Shown here piece by piece: positions 35,676 to 44,414 of a stretch of DNA of 64,000 nt. The notes below the pieces were generated by a model. The model saw only the letters and a program-made list of their open reading frames with translations. It was not told the DNA's origin and made no database searches. The translations under genes and the position numbers were made by a program. Numbering within the stretch: position 1 is the first letter of the stretch; every line of letters begins with the position of its first letter. Source of the stretch: Asticcacaulis sp. AC460 (lineage in GTDB: Bacteria > Pseudomonadota > Alphaproteobacteria > Caulobacterales > Caulobacteraceae); contig NZ_AWGD01000024.1 of assembly GCF_000495795.1 (NCBI RefSeq), positions 23,125 to 87,124 on the forward strand, given 5' to 3'.

Positions 35676-37544
35676 CTATTTCGCAGCTTCTTCCGTCACA
35701 CCATCGTTCGCACCACCAGCCCATCCCTTGATAAAGAAGCTCAGGATAAACAGGGCAACGCCGAACGCGATCACGCCGATCCCGATCGTGCTGAACACCG
35801 ACAGGGTCTGGTTCAGCGATTGACCCGGATCGACCACCTCGCCGCCGATGGTGAAGGCCTTGGTCTGCTCGGTGATCTTGCCGCCGAAGAACTGGGCCCA
35901 CGACAGGCCGGTAAACCACAGCGCCATCATGGTCGAGACGATCGACGGCGGCGACAGCTTGGTCTGTTGCGACAGACCGACCGGCGACAAGGCCATCTCG
36001 CCTACCACCGTCAGGAAGTAGTTCATCACCAGGAAGATCAGCGGCAACTGGAACAGGGCGTTGACGAAGGAATGCCCACCCCACACCAGCACAATAAAGG
36101 CAAAGCCGGCCGCCACGATACCGAAGGCGAACTTTTTCACCGGATCCGGATCGGCATTGCGCCGGCCAAGATAGGTGAACAGGGCCGCGAAAATCGGCGC
36201 CAGAATCAAAATGAACGCGGCGCTGAACAGGGTACTGGTCTGGGCCGGCGTCAGCCCCGTATCCACCCAGGTCATGCCCGGCTGCATGGTCATGGCTGCC
36301 AGTTGGTCCCGCGACGCAAACACCCAGTTCCCCAGCACCACCGGCTGCGCAAACACCGTCAGATCGACGTGACGGTCGCTGAACAGGTTCAGGGCCGACC
36401 CCGCCAACTCCTCCAGCGTAAAGAAGACGATCGACGACACGCTGAGCACCAGGGCCAGCCCGATGCGGAAATTCTCCACCCGCGTAAACCGCGTAAACAT
36501 GCTGTAGATGACATACCCGAGTATCACCAGGGTCAGGACCACCAGACAGTAGAAGACGATGTCGTTATGCTGGACCAGGTAATAGACCACGGCCACGCCC
36601 AGCAGGCTCAGGGCGTAGATCGCGTGCTCCCGGCTGATGAAGCCGCCGATCTTTTCCTTGATGACATCCAGATTGGGCGCCTCGCCCTTGCCCAGCAACC
36701 ACGGCTTGCCGATCATGAAGCCGACCAGGCCCAGCACCATGCCGATGCCGGCGGCGCCGAACCCGGCCCACCAGCCGACCGTCGTCCCCAGCCAGCCACA
36801 GATGATGGCCGCCCAGAACGAACCCAGGTTGATACCGAAATAATAGAGCTGGAAACCCGAATCCCGCCGCGGGTCGCGGTCCTTGTACAACTGCCCGACC
36901 AGGCTGGAGATATTGGCCTTCAGGAAGCCCACCCCCATGATGATCAGCGAAATCGAAATGAAGAAGGCGGTCTCGGCCCACGGCGTCACCGTCTTGGTCA
37001 CGACTTCATAATCGCCCTTGGCCAGCACCGACGGCAGGGGTGAGCCTTGCGGCAAACCATCGATGACCAGGCTGTCGTCGCCACCGGACTTGTAGCTGTA
37101 CAGGGCGTCGCCGACCTTCAGCTTCACGGCCTTGTCCTCGCGCACGACCTCATAGGTTTGGCCGTGGTACGTAAGGTTTTGCTGCGCCGGCTGGCCTTCC
37201 AGCGCCATGCCGGCGTGGCCCAGGACCAGCAGAATGCCGCCGAACATGACGGCGCGGCGTGTCCCCAGCCAACGGTCGGCAATGAAGCCCCCGACCAGCG
37301 GCACCAGGTAGATCAGCGTCATGTACGAGGCATACTGTTCCACCGCCATGGCGTCGTCGAACAGGAACTGCTTGGTCAGATAGAAGATCAGCAGGCCGCG
37401 CATGCCGTAGAAGGAAAAGCGCTCCCACATCTCGATGAAGAAGCAGACGATCAGCCCCTTGGGGTGATTGCGCATCTGCAGGACGACAGGAATCGCCGTC
37501 AGCAACGTGATAACGATGCCGCCGAGAAGGACGAGGTTGAGCAT
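35676..37544 (-). CDS. Proton-dependent oligopeptide transporter (POT/PTR2)
   Basis: 622 residues, about 14 membrane helices. The family signature EMWERFSFYGMRGLLIFYLT (the ExxERFxYY motif) is at residues 37-56, followed by YLVPLVGGFIADRWLGTRR. Two long hydrophilic insertions are seen, one near residues 115-190 after the fourth helix and one near 395-435. POT carriers import di- and tripeptides with protons. It stands next to the glutamate-cysteine ligase gene on the same strand, 116 bases apart. Confidence 0.92.
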   Translation of the reverse strand: MLNLVLLGGIVITLLTAIPVVLQMRNHPKGLIVCFFIEMWERFSFYGMRGLLIFYLTKQFLFDDAMAVEQYASYMTLIYLVPLVGGFIADRWLGTRRAVMFGGILLVLGHAGMALEGQPAQQNLTYHGQTYEVVREDKAVKLKVGDALYSYKSGGDDSLVIDGLPQGSPLPSVLAKGDYEVVTKTVTPWAETAFFISISLIIMGVGFLKANISSLVGQLYKDRDPRRDSGFQLYYFGINLGSFWAAIICGWLGTTVGWWAGFGAAGIGMVLGLVGFMIGKPWLLGKGEAPNLDVIKEKIGGFISREHAIYALSLLGVAVVYYLVQHNDIVFYCLVVLTLVILGYVIYSMFTRFTRVENFRIGLALVLSVSSIVFFTLEELAGSALNLFSDRHVDLTVFAQPVVLGNWVFASRDQLAAMTMQPGMTWVDTGLTPAQTSTLFSAAFILILAPIFAALFTYLGRRNADPDPVKKFAFGIVAAGFAFIVLVWGGHSFVNALFQLPLIFLVMNYFLTVVGEMALSPVGLSQQTKLSPPSIVSTMMALWFTGLSWAQFFGGKITEQTKAFTIGGEVVDPGQSLNQTLSVFSTIGIGVIAFGVALFILSFFIKGWAGGANDGVTEEAAK

Positions 37545-37660
37545 TACATATCTCGCAAAGTGGCTATGTGGCTAACACTCAGGAGTGCTGCCTTTTTTGC
37601 GACATGATCAGGTATTTAGCGGTTTGGCAAGCGCCATCGTCAAATCGTATACGAAACGGT

Positions 37661-39016
37661 TTAGTACGCTTCCTCGGCATAAAGCCGGCGGATATCGCCT
37701 TGCCACGGGCCGTGATACTTTTCGAGCAGACGGTCGGCCGGCGTCAGGCCGCTGTCGGCGATTTCGAACAGCTCGGCCAGGTAGCCGGTTTCGTCGATAA
37801 ACCCGCCCGACAGCTTGTTGCGGTTCTTCAGACCCAGCTTGGCGATGTTCAGTACGTCCATGGCCCAGTCCTTGACCGGCCGGCCGGCGATCTCGCCCTT
37901 CAGGCCGGTCTTGGCCGCCATGCCGCGCAGGCGGTTGTGTTCTTCGGTGGTCCAGTTCTTAACCAGATCCCAGGCGGCGTCCAAAGCCGTCTGATCGTAG
38001 AACAACCCGCCCCACAGCGCCGGCAAGGCACACAGACGGCCCCACGGACCGGCGTCAGCGCCGCGCATCTCCAGGTACTTCTTGAGACGCACTTCCGGGA
38101 ACAGGGTGGTCAGGTGATCGGCCCAGTCGTCCATGGTCGGACGATGCCCCGGATAGGCCGGCAGTTCGCCCTTCATGAAGGCTTTGAAGTCTTGGCCGGA
38201 GGCATCGATATAGTGGTCGCGGTGGACGAAGTACATCGGCACGTCCAGGGCGTACTGGGCATAGCGCTCATAGCCGAAACCGTCCTCGAAAACGAAGTCC
38301 AGCATGCCGGTACGGTCGGGATCGGTGTCGGTCCAGACATTGGCGCGGGCCGATACGAAACCGTTGGGCTTGCCTTCGGTAAACGGCGAATTGGCGAACA
38401 GGGCCGTGGCGATCGGTTGCAGCGCCAGGGAAACGCGGAACTTCTTCACCATGTCCGCTTCGGAGGCGTAGTCGAGATTGGCCTGAACCGTGCAGGTCCG
38501 CAGCATCATGTCGAGGCCGAGATTGCCAACCTTGGGCATGTAGGCGCGCATGATGTTATAGCGGCCCTTGGGCATGACCGGGGTTTCTTCGCGCGTCCAC
38601 AGCGGCGAGAAACCCGTGCCGACAAAGCCCAGGCCCAGTTCGCCAGCGACCGCCCTCACCTCTTCCAGGTGCTGGCCGGTTTCCTCGCAGATATCGTGCA
38701 GGGTTTCGAGCGGTGCGCCGGACAGCTCGAACTGGCCGCCGGGTTCCAGCGATACCGAGGCGCCGTTGCGGCTGAGAGCAATGAGGGTTTCGCCTTCGTA
38801 GACGCCTTGCCAGCCAAAGCGCATCAGGCCTTTCAGCATGGCCTGGATGCCGTCGGGTCCTTCGTAGGCCGGGCGCGTCAGATCGGACAGATGGAAGGCA
38901 AACTTCTCGTGTTCAGCGCCGATGCGCCAGCGCTCACGCGGCTTTTCACCCGACTGGAAATAGCTCACCAGTTCGGAAAAGGTCCGCAGGGGCTCTGCCT
39001 CACCCGAATACGCCAT
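37661..39016 (-). CDS. gshA: Glutamate-cysteine ligase (plant/alphaproteobacterial type)
   Basis: First step of glutathione synthesis: ATP-dependent joining of Glu and Cys. 451 residues from ATG 39016. Conserved blocks are ERWRIGAEHEKFAF near the start, SLEPGGQFELSG, DMMLRTCTVQANLDYASE and MRGADAGPWGRLCALPALWGGLFYD. This is the GCS2/plant-like form used in alphaproteobacteria, not the E. coli form. The upstream 48 codons of the open frame have no homology or ribosome site and overlap the rsmE stop region, so I left them out. gshB is not in the window. Confidence 0.92.
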   Translation of the reverse strand: MAYSGEAEPLRTFSELVSYFQSGEKPRERWRIGAEHEKFAFHLSDLTRPAYEGPDGIQAMLKGLMRFGWQGVYEGETLIALSRNGASVSLEPGGQFELSGAPLETLHDICEETGQHLEEVRAVAGELGLGFVGTGFSPLWTREETPVMPKGRYNIMRAYMPKVGNLGLDMMLRTCTVQANLDYASEADMVKKFRVSLALQPIATALFANSPFTEGKPNGFVSARANVWTDTDPDRTGMLDFVFEDGFGYERYAQYALDVPMYFVHRDHYIDASGQDFKAFMKGELPAYPGHRPTMDDWADHLTTLFPEVRLKKYLEMRGADAGPWGRLCALPALWGGLFYDQTALDAAWDLVKNWTTEEHNRLRGMAAKTGLKGEIAGRPVKDWAMDVLNIAKLGLKNRNKLSGGFIDETGYLAELFEIADSGLTPADRLLEKYHGPWQGDIRRLYAEEAY

Positions 39017-39095
39017 ACCGCCTGCCCTTTTTTGTTTGCGAAGTCGCCGCCTATATGGGCCGGTCATCGCAGGCACACAAGAGAGGATTGCTAAA

Positions 39096-39839
39096 TTAGC
39101 GCCAGTCGCCGACGGCCGCCTGATAGAGGGTGAGCGCGCTGATCGCGGCGGTGTCGGCACGCAGGATACGTGGCCCCAGATTGACTGGAACGCAGTCCGG
39201 CCGGTTGCGTAAAGTCCGCCGTTCCTCGTCGTCGAATCCGCCTTCGGGGCCGATCAGGATCACAGTCCGTTCGACCGGCGGTGCTTTGAGGGCTTCCAGG
39301 AGTGGCAAGGTTTCGCCGTCGGTCTCGTGGGTCGAGTTTTCGTCGCCGAAGATCAGCCGGTCGAAGGCATTTGCTTCCAGGAAGCGGTCCAGTTTCACCG
39401 GCGCCAGGATTTCGGGCACGTCCAGGCGTTCGGTCTGCTCAGCCGATTCTTTGGCAATGGAAACAAGGCGTTCAACATTTGTATGACCGGCATTCGTGCG
39501 CCGCGTGGTCAAAAGTTGGATGGTGCCGACACCCAGTTCGGTGGCTTTTTCGATGATATATTCCAGCGCCGAGCGTTTGATCAGGGCGACCGCCAGGATC
39601 GGCCCCTGCCCTGTTGATTGTGGCTTAGTTTGTTCGGTCAGTTCGAGTTTGACCGACTTCTTGCCGACCTCGCTAAGGCGCGCGGTCCATTCGCCATCGC
39701 GGCCATTGAAGATGGAGACCGTATCATCGACGGAAAGGCGCATGACAGCCGCCAGGTAGCGCGACTGGTCGGGATTGAGCACGATGGTGAGGCCTTCGGT
39801 GAAGGCCGGTGTCGGTTCGGATATGTACAGCCGGATCAT
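39096..39839 (-). CDS. rsmE: 16S rRNA (uracil-1498-N3)-methyltransferase RsmE
   Basis: 247 residues, a SPOUT-class methyltransferase that modifies U1498 of 16S rRNA. Motifs: KRSALEYIIEKATELGVGTIQLL, then the knotted C-terminus ILIGPEGGFDDEE and NLGPRILRADTAAISAL. It is 79 bases upstream of gshA on the same strand, a pairing common in alphaproteobacteria. Confidence 0.95.
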   Translation of the reverse strand: MIRLYISEPTPAFTEGLTIVLNPDQSRYLAAVMRLSVDDTVSIFNGRDGEWTARLSEVGKKSVKLELTEQTKPQSTGQGPILAVALIKRSALEYIIEKATELGVGTIQLLTTRRTNAGHTNVERLVSIAKESAEQTERLDVPEILAPVKLDRFLEANAFDRLIFGDENSTHETDGETLPLLEALKAPPVERTVILIGPEGGFDDEERRTLRNRPDCVPVNLGPRILRADTAAISALTLYQAAVGDWR

Positions 39840-39897
39840 GGCGGGGTTATGCGCTTTACGCTCTAAATCGTCAAACGGCTAAAGGGCGGAGCTTGTC

Positions 39898-39978
39898 ACG
39901 CCCCCTCCGTCTCGACGCACTTCGCCCTAAGGAGGGCTCGCTTGCTCGACACCTCCCCCGCGAGCGGGGGAGGATAAG
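39898..39978. repeat. Palindromic repeat, family B, copy 4 (half element)
   Basis: ACGCCCCCTCCGTCTCGACG, then AGGGCTCGCTTGCTCGACAC, then CTCCCCCGCGAGCGGGGGAG and GATAAG. It closely matches copy 2 at 19490-19585 and lies between the M61 peptidase 3' end and the rsmE start. Confidence 0.8.
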
Positions 39979-40009
39979 AAAAGCAAGCCTTTCAACGGTT
40001 GATTTTCGC

Positions 40010-41941
40010 TTATTTCTTCTCCGCCAAGATATCATCCAGCAGCGGCTTTTTGCCCTCGACCCGTTCCAGCTTCGGGTAGCGCAGGCCGTCGTGGTAATCG
40101 ATCTTGAAGGTCCGGTAGTTATCGTCAATCTTGACCAGAAGCTCGATCGGATCCGCACCCGCCTTGGCCGCGGTTATCGCCGCCTTCAGGATATCGGCGT
40201 CATAGGCCTTTCCGTTGACCGCGATCAACGTGGCGTTAGGCGCCATGCCCGCCTTGAAAGCCGGGCTATCCCACTGCACCGAGCTGATCACCGCGTCCTT
40301 GGAGTTGACGGCGATACCCAGCGAATAGGTCAGGTTGACGTTCTTGCGCAGGGCTTCCGTCGCCTTGTAATAGGCGGTCGGCGTGTCGGTATAGACCAGC
40401 TTGTAACCGCCGCGGGTAATGCCGTCGAGCGGCGCCCCCGGCCCCTCAGAATGCAGGCGGGTGTTCAGGAAAGTCGCCCAATCGTACGCGTAGACGCTGT
40501 TCAGCGCCGCGACGATGTCGTCGAAGGTGTAGGTGACCGGCGTGCGCGATCCCGGATTGACACCAAAGAAGGTCTTGGCGAAATCGTCCAGCGACTTCTT
40601 GCCGTTGGTCTTCTCACGGATCAGGGTGTCTGCGTCCAGCCAGATCAGATAGCCTTCGGTGTAGTATTCTTCGCTGCGCTGCCAGGCGCGCCAGGTCTGG
40701 GCGGCGCGCGCCGACATGGCTGGATCGTTGGTGGTGTCGGCCAGGTCGCGCCATTCGCGCCCGGGCAGGTTGTCGAGACCAGCGGCCATGATGGCCAGGT
40801 ATTCCAGTTCCTGATCCTTGCTGTACAGGCCCGAACGCGCCGCCAGGATATGGCCCCAGTACTGGGTCTGGCCTTCATAGACCCACAGCAGGCTGCCGCG
40901 CATCGGCACCTGATAGTTGGGCGTCCACATATCCGCCGGGCGGCGGAACTTGCCGTTCCACGAGTGGACCAGTTCGTGGGTCAGGACATCGCGGCCGACA
41001 TATTCGTTCTTCCAGTCGGTCAGCCACTTGGGCTCCATGCCGATCTCGGTCGATTGGTGGTGCTCCAGGCCGATGTCGCCCAGCCAGTCCGTCCCCGACA
41101 CCAGGAAGTCGTAGTGGTCGTAGTGATGGCCGCCGAACAGCTTATAGGCCTGGACCATCATCTTGCGGTGAATGGCGACGATCTCTTCGCTGGCTTCGAC
41201 CTGGCCGGGCTTGTCGCCCATGACGTTCAGCCGCACCGGGACGGACCCGGCGGGGCCGATGTCGTAGGTCTTGAAATAGCGGCCGGAAAAGAGCGGAGAA
41301 TCGACGAAGGTCTCGTAGTCCGTCGTTTTAAACTGGACGGTGTTGCCGGTTTTGGTCGCGGTTTCCAATGCGGTGGCGTAGCCCCAGCCGTCCGGCAGAG
41401 TGATCGAGGCGGTGACAGGAATGCGTGCGGCATAGTAGCCAGCCGGATACAGCGAGGCGAACTCCCATTGGATGTTCATCATGTCGTTGGTCAGCACGAT
41501 GCGCGCGGTCGAAGACGCGGTCGGCGCCAGGTACTGGAAGGCGATCTTGAGTTCGCCGGCGCCGGCCGGAACGTCGACGTGAAAGGCGTTCATCTCGACC
41601 GGGTCGCGGGTCCATTTGACCGACTGGCCGTTGGCGGTGATCTCCAGGCCGGCGATGCGCTGGATATTGCCGTTGGCGGGATGGTGCTTGCCCGGCAGCC
41701 ACTTCGGCAGCATCAACACCAGCGGGCCCGGCTTGGCCGGCACGGTCTGCTGGATCTTGATGATGCGCTGGTTCAGGTCGGTGGCATCGACGGCGACCGT
41801 CATGGTGCCTTCGAAGGCTACATCCTGCGGCAGGACGATCGGAGGTGTCGGCGGGGCCGCTACCTGGGCCACGGCACCGTGGGCCATCATGCCAAAACCC
41901 AGTGCAATCGCACTGACCAGTCCGACCATCCTCATCGACAT
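40010..41941 (-). CDS. M61-family peptidase with C-terminal PDZ domain
   Basis: 643 residues. A signal peptide (VGLVSAIALGFGMMAHGAVA) is followed by an N-terminal beta domain, then a catalytic domain with the zinc motif HELVHSW (His322) preceded by WLGDIGLEHHQS, and a PDZ domain near residues 500-600 (LGIAVNSKDAVISSVQWDSPAFKAGM). M61 enzymes (glycyl aminopeptidase type) act in the periplasm or outside on peptides starting with Gly or Ala. The presence of a peptide transporter and TldD nearby suggests general peptide use but is not an operon link. Confidence 0.92.
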   Translation of the reverse strand: MSMRMVGLVSAIALGFGMMAHGAVAQVAAPPTPPIVLPQDVAFEGTMTVAVDATDLNQRIIKIQQTVPAKPGPLVLMLPKWLPGKHHPANGNIQRIAGLEITANGQSVKWTRDPVEMNAFHVDVPAGAGELKIAFQYLAPTASSTARIVLTNDMMNIQWEFASLYPAGYYAARIPVTASITLPDGWGYATALETATKTGNTVQFKTTDYETFVDSPLFSGRYFKTYDIGPAGSVPVRLNVMGDKPGQVEASEEIVAIHRKMMVQAYKLFGGHHYDHYDFLVSGTDWLGDIGLEHHQSTEIGMEPKWLTDWKNEYVGRDVLTHELVHSWNGKFRRPADMWTPNYQVPMRGSLLWVYEGQTQYWGHILAARSGLYSKDQELEYLAIMAAGLDNLPGREWRDLADTTNDPAMSARAAQTWRAWQRSEEYYTEGYLIWLDADTLIREKTNGKKSLDDFAKTFFGVNPGSRTPVTYTFDDIVAALNSVYAYDWATFLNTRLHSEGPGAPLDGITRGGYKLVYTDTPTAYYKATEALRKNVNLTYSLGIAVNSKDAVISSVQWDSPAFKAGMAPNATLIAVNGKAYDADILKAAITAAKAGADPIELLVKIDDNYRTFKIDYHDGLRYPKLERVEGKKPLLDDILAEKK

Positions 41942-42046
41942 CTACGCAGTTCCTTCACAAAACAGGGCGCAACCCAAGCGCAGATCGTTACGCTTGTAAA
42001 GATCGTGCGGATTAACGTTCGGTAATGTTTAATCCGTCGCCGAAGA

Positions 42047-42940
42047 CTACTCCGGCAAGGGAATAAATTCCTGGTCGTCGCCCGGTACTTTCGGGAAGGT
42101 CTGCGCCTTCCACTCGGCCTTGGCCTGTTCGATGCGTGCCGGCCGCGACGACACGAAGTTCCAGTAGATATGGCGTTCGCTCAGCTTTTCGCCGCCGATA
42201 ATGACGAAATGTACCGGGCCGCCGAGCGCCGTCAGGCGCACCAGGGCGCCCGGCGTCAGGACCGCCATATCGTATTGTTTCAGGATTAACCCGTCGACGC
42301 CCAGTTCGCCTGCGCAGACATAGACGGCCCGTTCCTCGACACCCAAGGGCGCCTGAAGCTCGGCGCCGGTTTTCAGCTTCGCTTCGACATACAGGGTCTG
42401 CGCATAGGTTTTTACGGGTGACCGCAGGCCAAAAGCTTCCCCCATCATCACCCGGACATGGGCCTGGCCATCGTCGAAGGACGGGATTTCGGCGGCGTCG
42501 TAGTGGAAGAAGGCCGGATCGATCTCCTCGTCGGCTTCCGGAAGGGCCAGCCACAGTTGCAGGCCATCGAGATGGCGGGTCCGGGTCTTGGCCTCCTCCT
42601 CCTCGCGCTCGGAGTGGACGATCCCCTTCCCGGCCACCATCAGGTTGATGTCGCCTGGGGCAATGACGCCGCGCGTACCCAGGCTGTCGCGGTGCAGGAT
42701 ATTGCCCTTGAACAGATAGGTGACGGTCGCCAGGTTGATGTGCGGATGCGGCCGGACATTGACGCCCAGGCCGGGAGCAAAATCCGCCGGTCCCATATGG
42801 TCGAAGAAGATCCAAGGCCCGACCATGCGCCGTTTGGCATAGGGCAGGACGCGGCGGACCATGAAGCCGCCGAGGTCCTTTTCCCGCGCCGGGATGATCA
42901 TGCTGACGGTCTCGGGCAGGTCGATGTCGGTATCGGTCAT
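42047..42940 (-). CDS. Pirin family protein
   Basis: 297 residues of the longer pirin class with both cupin domains. The N-terminal metal site is RPHPHINLATVTYLFKGNI with downstream GKGIVHSERE; the C-terminal domain ends in EKLSERHIYWNFVSS. Typical FFDHMGPADFAPG block at residues 46-58. Substrate or partner unknown; in other bacteria pirins act as quercetinases or modulate enzyme complexes. Its upstream neighbour is separated by a hairpin-bearing gap. Confidence 0.9.
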   Translation of the reverse strand: MTDTDIDLPETVSMIIPAREKDLGGFMVRRVLPYAKRRMVGPWIFFDHMGPADFAPGLGVNVRPHPHINLATVTYLFKGNILHRDSLGTRGVIAPGDINLMVAGKGIVHSEREEEEAKTRTRHLDGLQLWLALPEADEEIDPAFFHYDAAEIPSFDDGQAHVRVMMGEAFGLRSPVKTYAQTLYVEAKLKTGAELQAPLGVEERAVYVCAGELGVDGLILKQYDMAVLTPGALVRLTALGGPVHFVIIGGEKLSERHIYWNFVSSRPARIEQAKAEWKAQTFPKVPGDDQEFIPLPE

Positions 42941-43010
42941 AGCATAAGCCTAGGTCGGAAAATTGATCATATGGTGTGTGATCCTACCGACGGGAGACCC
43001 CTCACCCCAA

Positions 43011-43036
43011 CCCTCTCCCCTCAAGTGGGGAGAGGG
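43011..43036. terminator. Hairpin between the unknown periplasmic gene and pirin
   Basis: Perfect 10-bp stem CCCTCTCCCC / GGGGAGAGGG with a 6-nt loop, preceded by CCCTCACCCCAA. The sequence is a common alphaproteobacterial dispersed short repeat and may act as a terminator for the gene at 43087-43833. Confidence 0.5.
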
Positions 43037-43086
43037 AGCTTCGTCCGAGCCTCGGCCAAACAATGAACTGAAGCTCACCTTTGTCA

Positions 43087-43833
43087 TTAGCGCCGCTTCT
43101 TGCGGTATTTTTTCTTGCGGGCCGGCTTGGCCTTCGGGGCGGGATCGGCGATGGGCGCCATAGCGCCCGGGGCCGCGGTGTCCGGCACGGTTATGCCGGG
43201 AATGTCCACCGGCGCCGTCGCCGGGGCATCGGCCGTCTTCGCGATCAGTTCGATCTGGGCTTGCAACGGCAGTTCCCGGCCGGCGATCTTGTCGCGCAGG
43301 GTAGCCTTGATGACATAGACGCCCGGGACATCCTGGGGTTCGAACTGCATCAGGACGACCTTGCTGCGGTTGTCGTAGACGCCTTGGCTGCGGCCCAGCT
43401 TACCCTTCACACCCGTAACCGATTTGTATTCCTCGCCATAAAGGCGGCCGTCGGGCGCGACGATCGACAGGTCGTAGACGACGTCGACATTGTTGTCCCA
43501 GTCAGTTTCGATGCCGACAAAGACCAGCTTGATGGCCAGGACCGCGCCCGGCTCGGCGCGGGCGACGCGGTTGAGGTGGCGTTCGGCGCCGGAGGGCTGA
43601 TTGAACTGTTCGGCCTCGGCCTGAGGGATGACGATCAGCATCCCCGACAGCGGGCCGTTCTGTTCCGGGAAGCCCCGCGACGGGTCGTATTCTTTTGTGG
43701 AGGTAGTGTTGGGCAGCAGGATGGCGGGCTTGGCGCCGTCCGGCACCGGCGCCTGATTGGCCGCCATGCCAAGACCAGGGGCCGAACCGGCCGCCAGCCA
43801 CAAGCCCAATACAAGTGCGAAACGAACGGTCAT
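43087..43833 (-). CDS. Secreted protein of unknown function with basic tail
   Basis: 248 residues. The signal peptide is FALVLGLWLAAGSAPGLGMA. The middle is mostly beta-strand, with WDNNVDVVYDLSIVAPDGRLYG and QFEPQDVPGVYVIKATLRDK looking like an Ig-like or chaperone-like fold. The C-terminus is Pro/Ala-rich and ends in a Lys/Arg cluster (ARKKKYRKKRR). I do not recognise the family. It lies 52 bases after the HPP-family gene on the same strand, downstream of the porin-like and antiporter genes. Confidence 0.7.
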   Translation of the reverse strand: MTVRFALVLGLWLAAGSAPGLGMAANQAPVPDGAKPAILLPNTTSTKEYDPSRGFPEQNGPLSGMLIVIPQAEAEQFNQPSGAERHLNRVARAEPGAVLAIKLVFVGIETDWDNNVDVVYDLSIVAPDGRLYGEEYKSVTGVKGKLGRSQGVYDNRSKVVLMQFEPQDVPGVYVIKATLRDKIAGRELPLQAQIELIAKTADAPATAPVDIPGITVPDTAAPGAMAPIADPAPKAKPARKKKYRKKRR

Positions 43834-43885
43834 GCCCGGCCTCGAAATATGCGAAAACCGGTTATGTCACGGCGCCGGTACGGCT

Positions 43886-44410
43886 TCAAGCCTTGGCGCC
43901 ATGGGCTGGAGACAGGCGCGCCACGATCGCGTCGCTCAGGCGTTGCCAGACGAAGGCGAAAGCGACCAGCAGGACGGAACCCGCCAGCACGACGGTAAAC
44001 AGATATTCCAATGCCAGGGCCTGCTTCACGACCAGGAAGGCGTCCACGGCCGCCGGCGGGTGGAAGACACGAAACCGCAGCATCAGGATGATGGCCAGGC
44101 CAACGCCGACGGCGGCGGCCCATTCCGAAGAGCCGAACAGCCATAGCACGACATATCCCGCCACCGCGGAGATCAGGTGCCCGCCGATCAGGGCCTGCGG
44201 ACTGGCCGGCTCGGACAACGGTGCCCCCATGATCAGGGCGATCGAGGTGATGAAGGGCAATTGCCAGAATGGGCGTTGGGTGAAAAATGCCGCCAGTTCG
44301 AGCGCGCCGACGCAGATGGCGCCGCCGGTACCGGCAAACGCCATGACGGCCAGCGGCCGCCAGAAACTGGCGATCGCCGGCCGTAAAGGCTCGGAAGATG
44401 TCTCCGTCAC
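43886..44410 (-). CDS. HPP-family membrane protein
   Basis: 174 residues, four to five membrane helices, with the family signature FHPPAAVDAFLV (His-Pro-Pro) near residue 118 and SEPASPQALIGGHLISAVAGY before it. HPP-domain proteins are inner-membrane proteins; some have been linked to nitrite transport. It is only four bases downstream of the outer-membrane barrel gene, so they are likely co-translated. Function is not certain. Confidence 0.82.
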   Translation of the reverse strand: MTETSSEPLRPAIASFWRPLAVMAFAGTGGAICVGALELAAFFTQRPFWQLPFITSIALIMGAPLSEPASPQALIGGHLISAVAGYVVLWLFGSSEWAAAVGVGLAIILMLRFRVFHPPAAVDAFLVVKQALALEYLFTVVLAGSVLLVAFAFVWQRLSDAIVARLSPAHGAKA

Positions 44411-44414
44411 GCCC

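Noticed and set aside
39809..42025. 738-aa plus-strand frame opposite the M61 peptidase
   Set aside because: Shadow of the M61 gene, which has a signal peptide, zinc motif and PDZ domain in its own frame.
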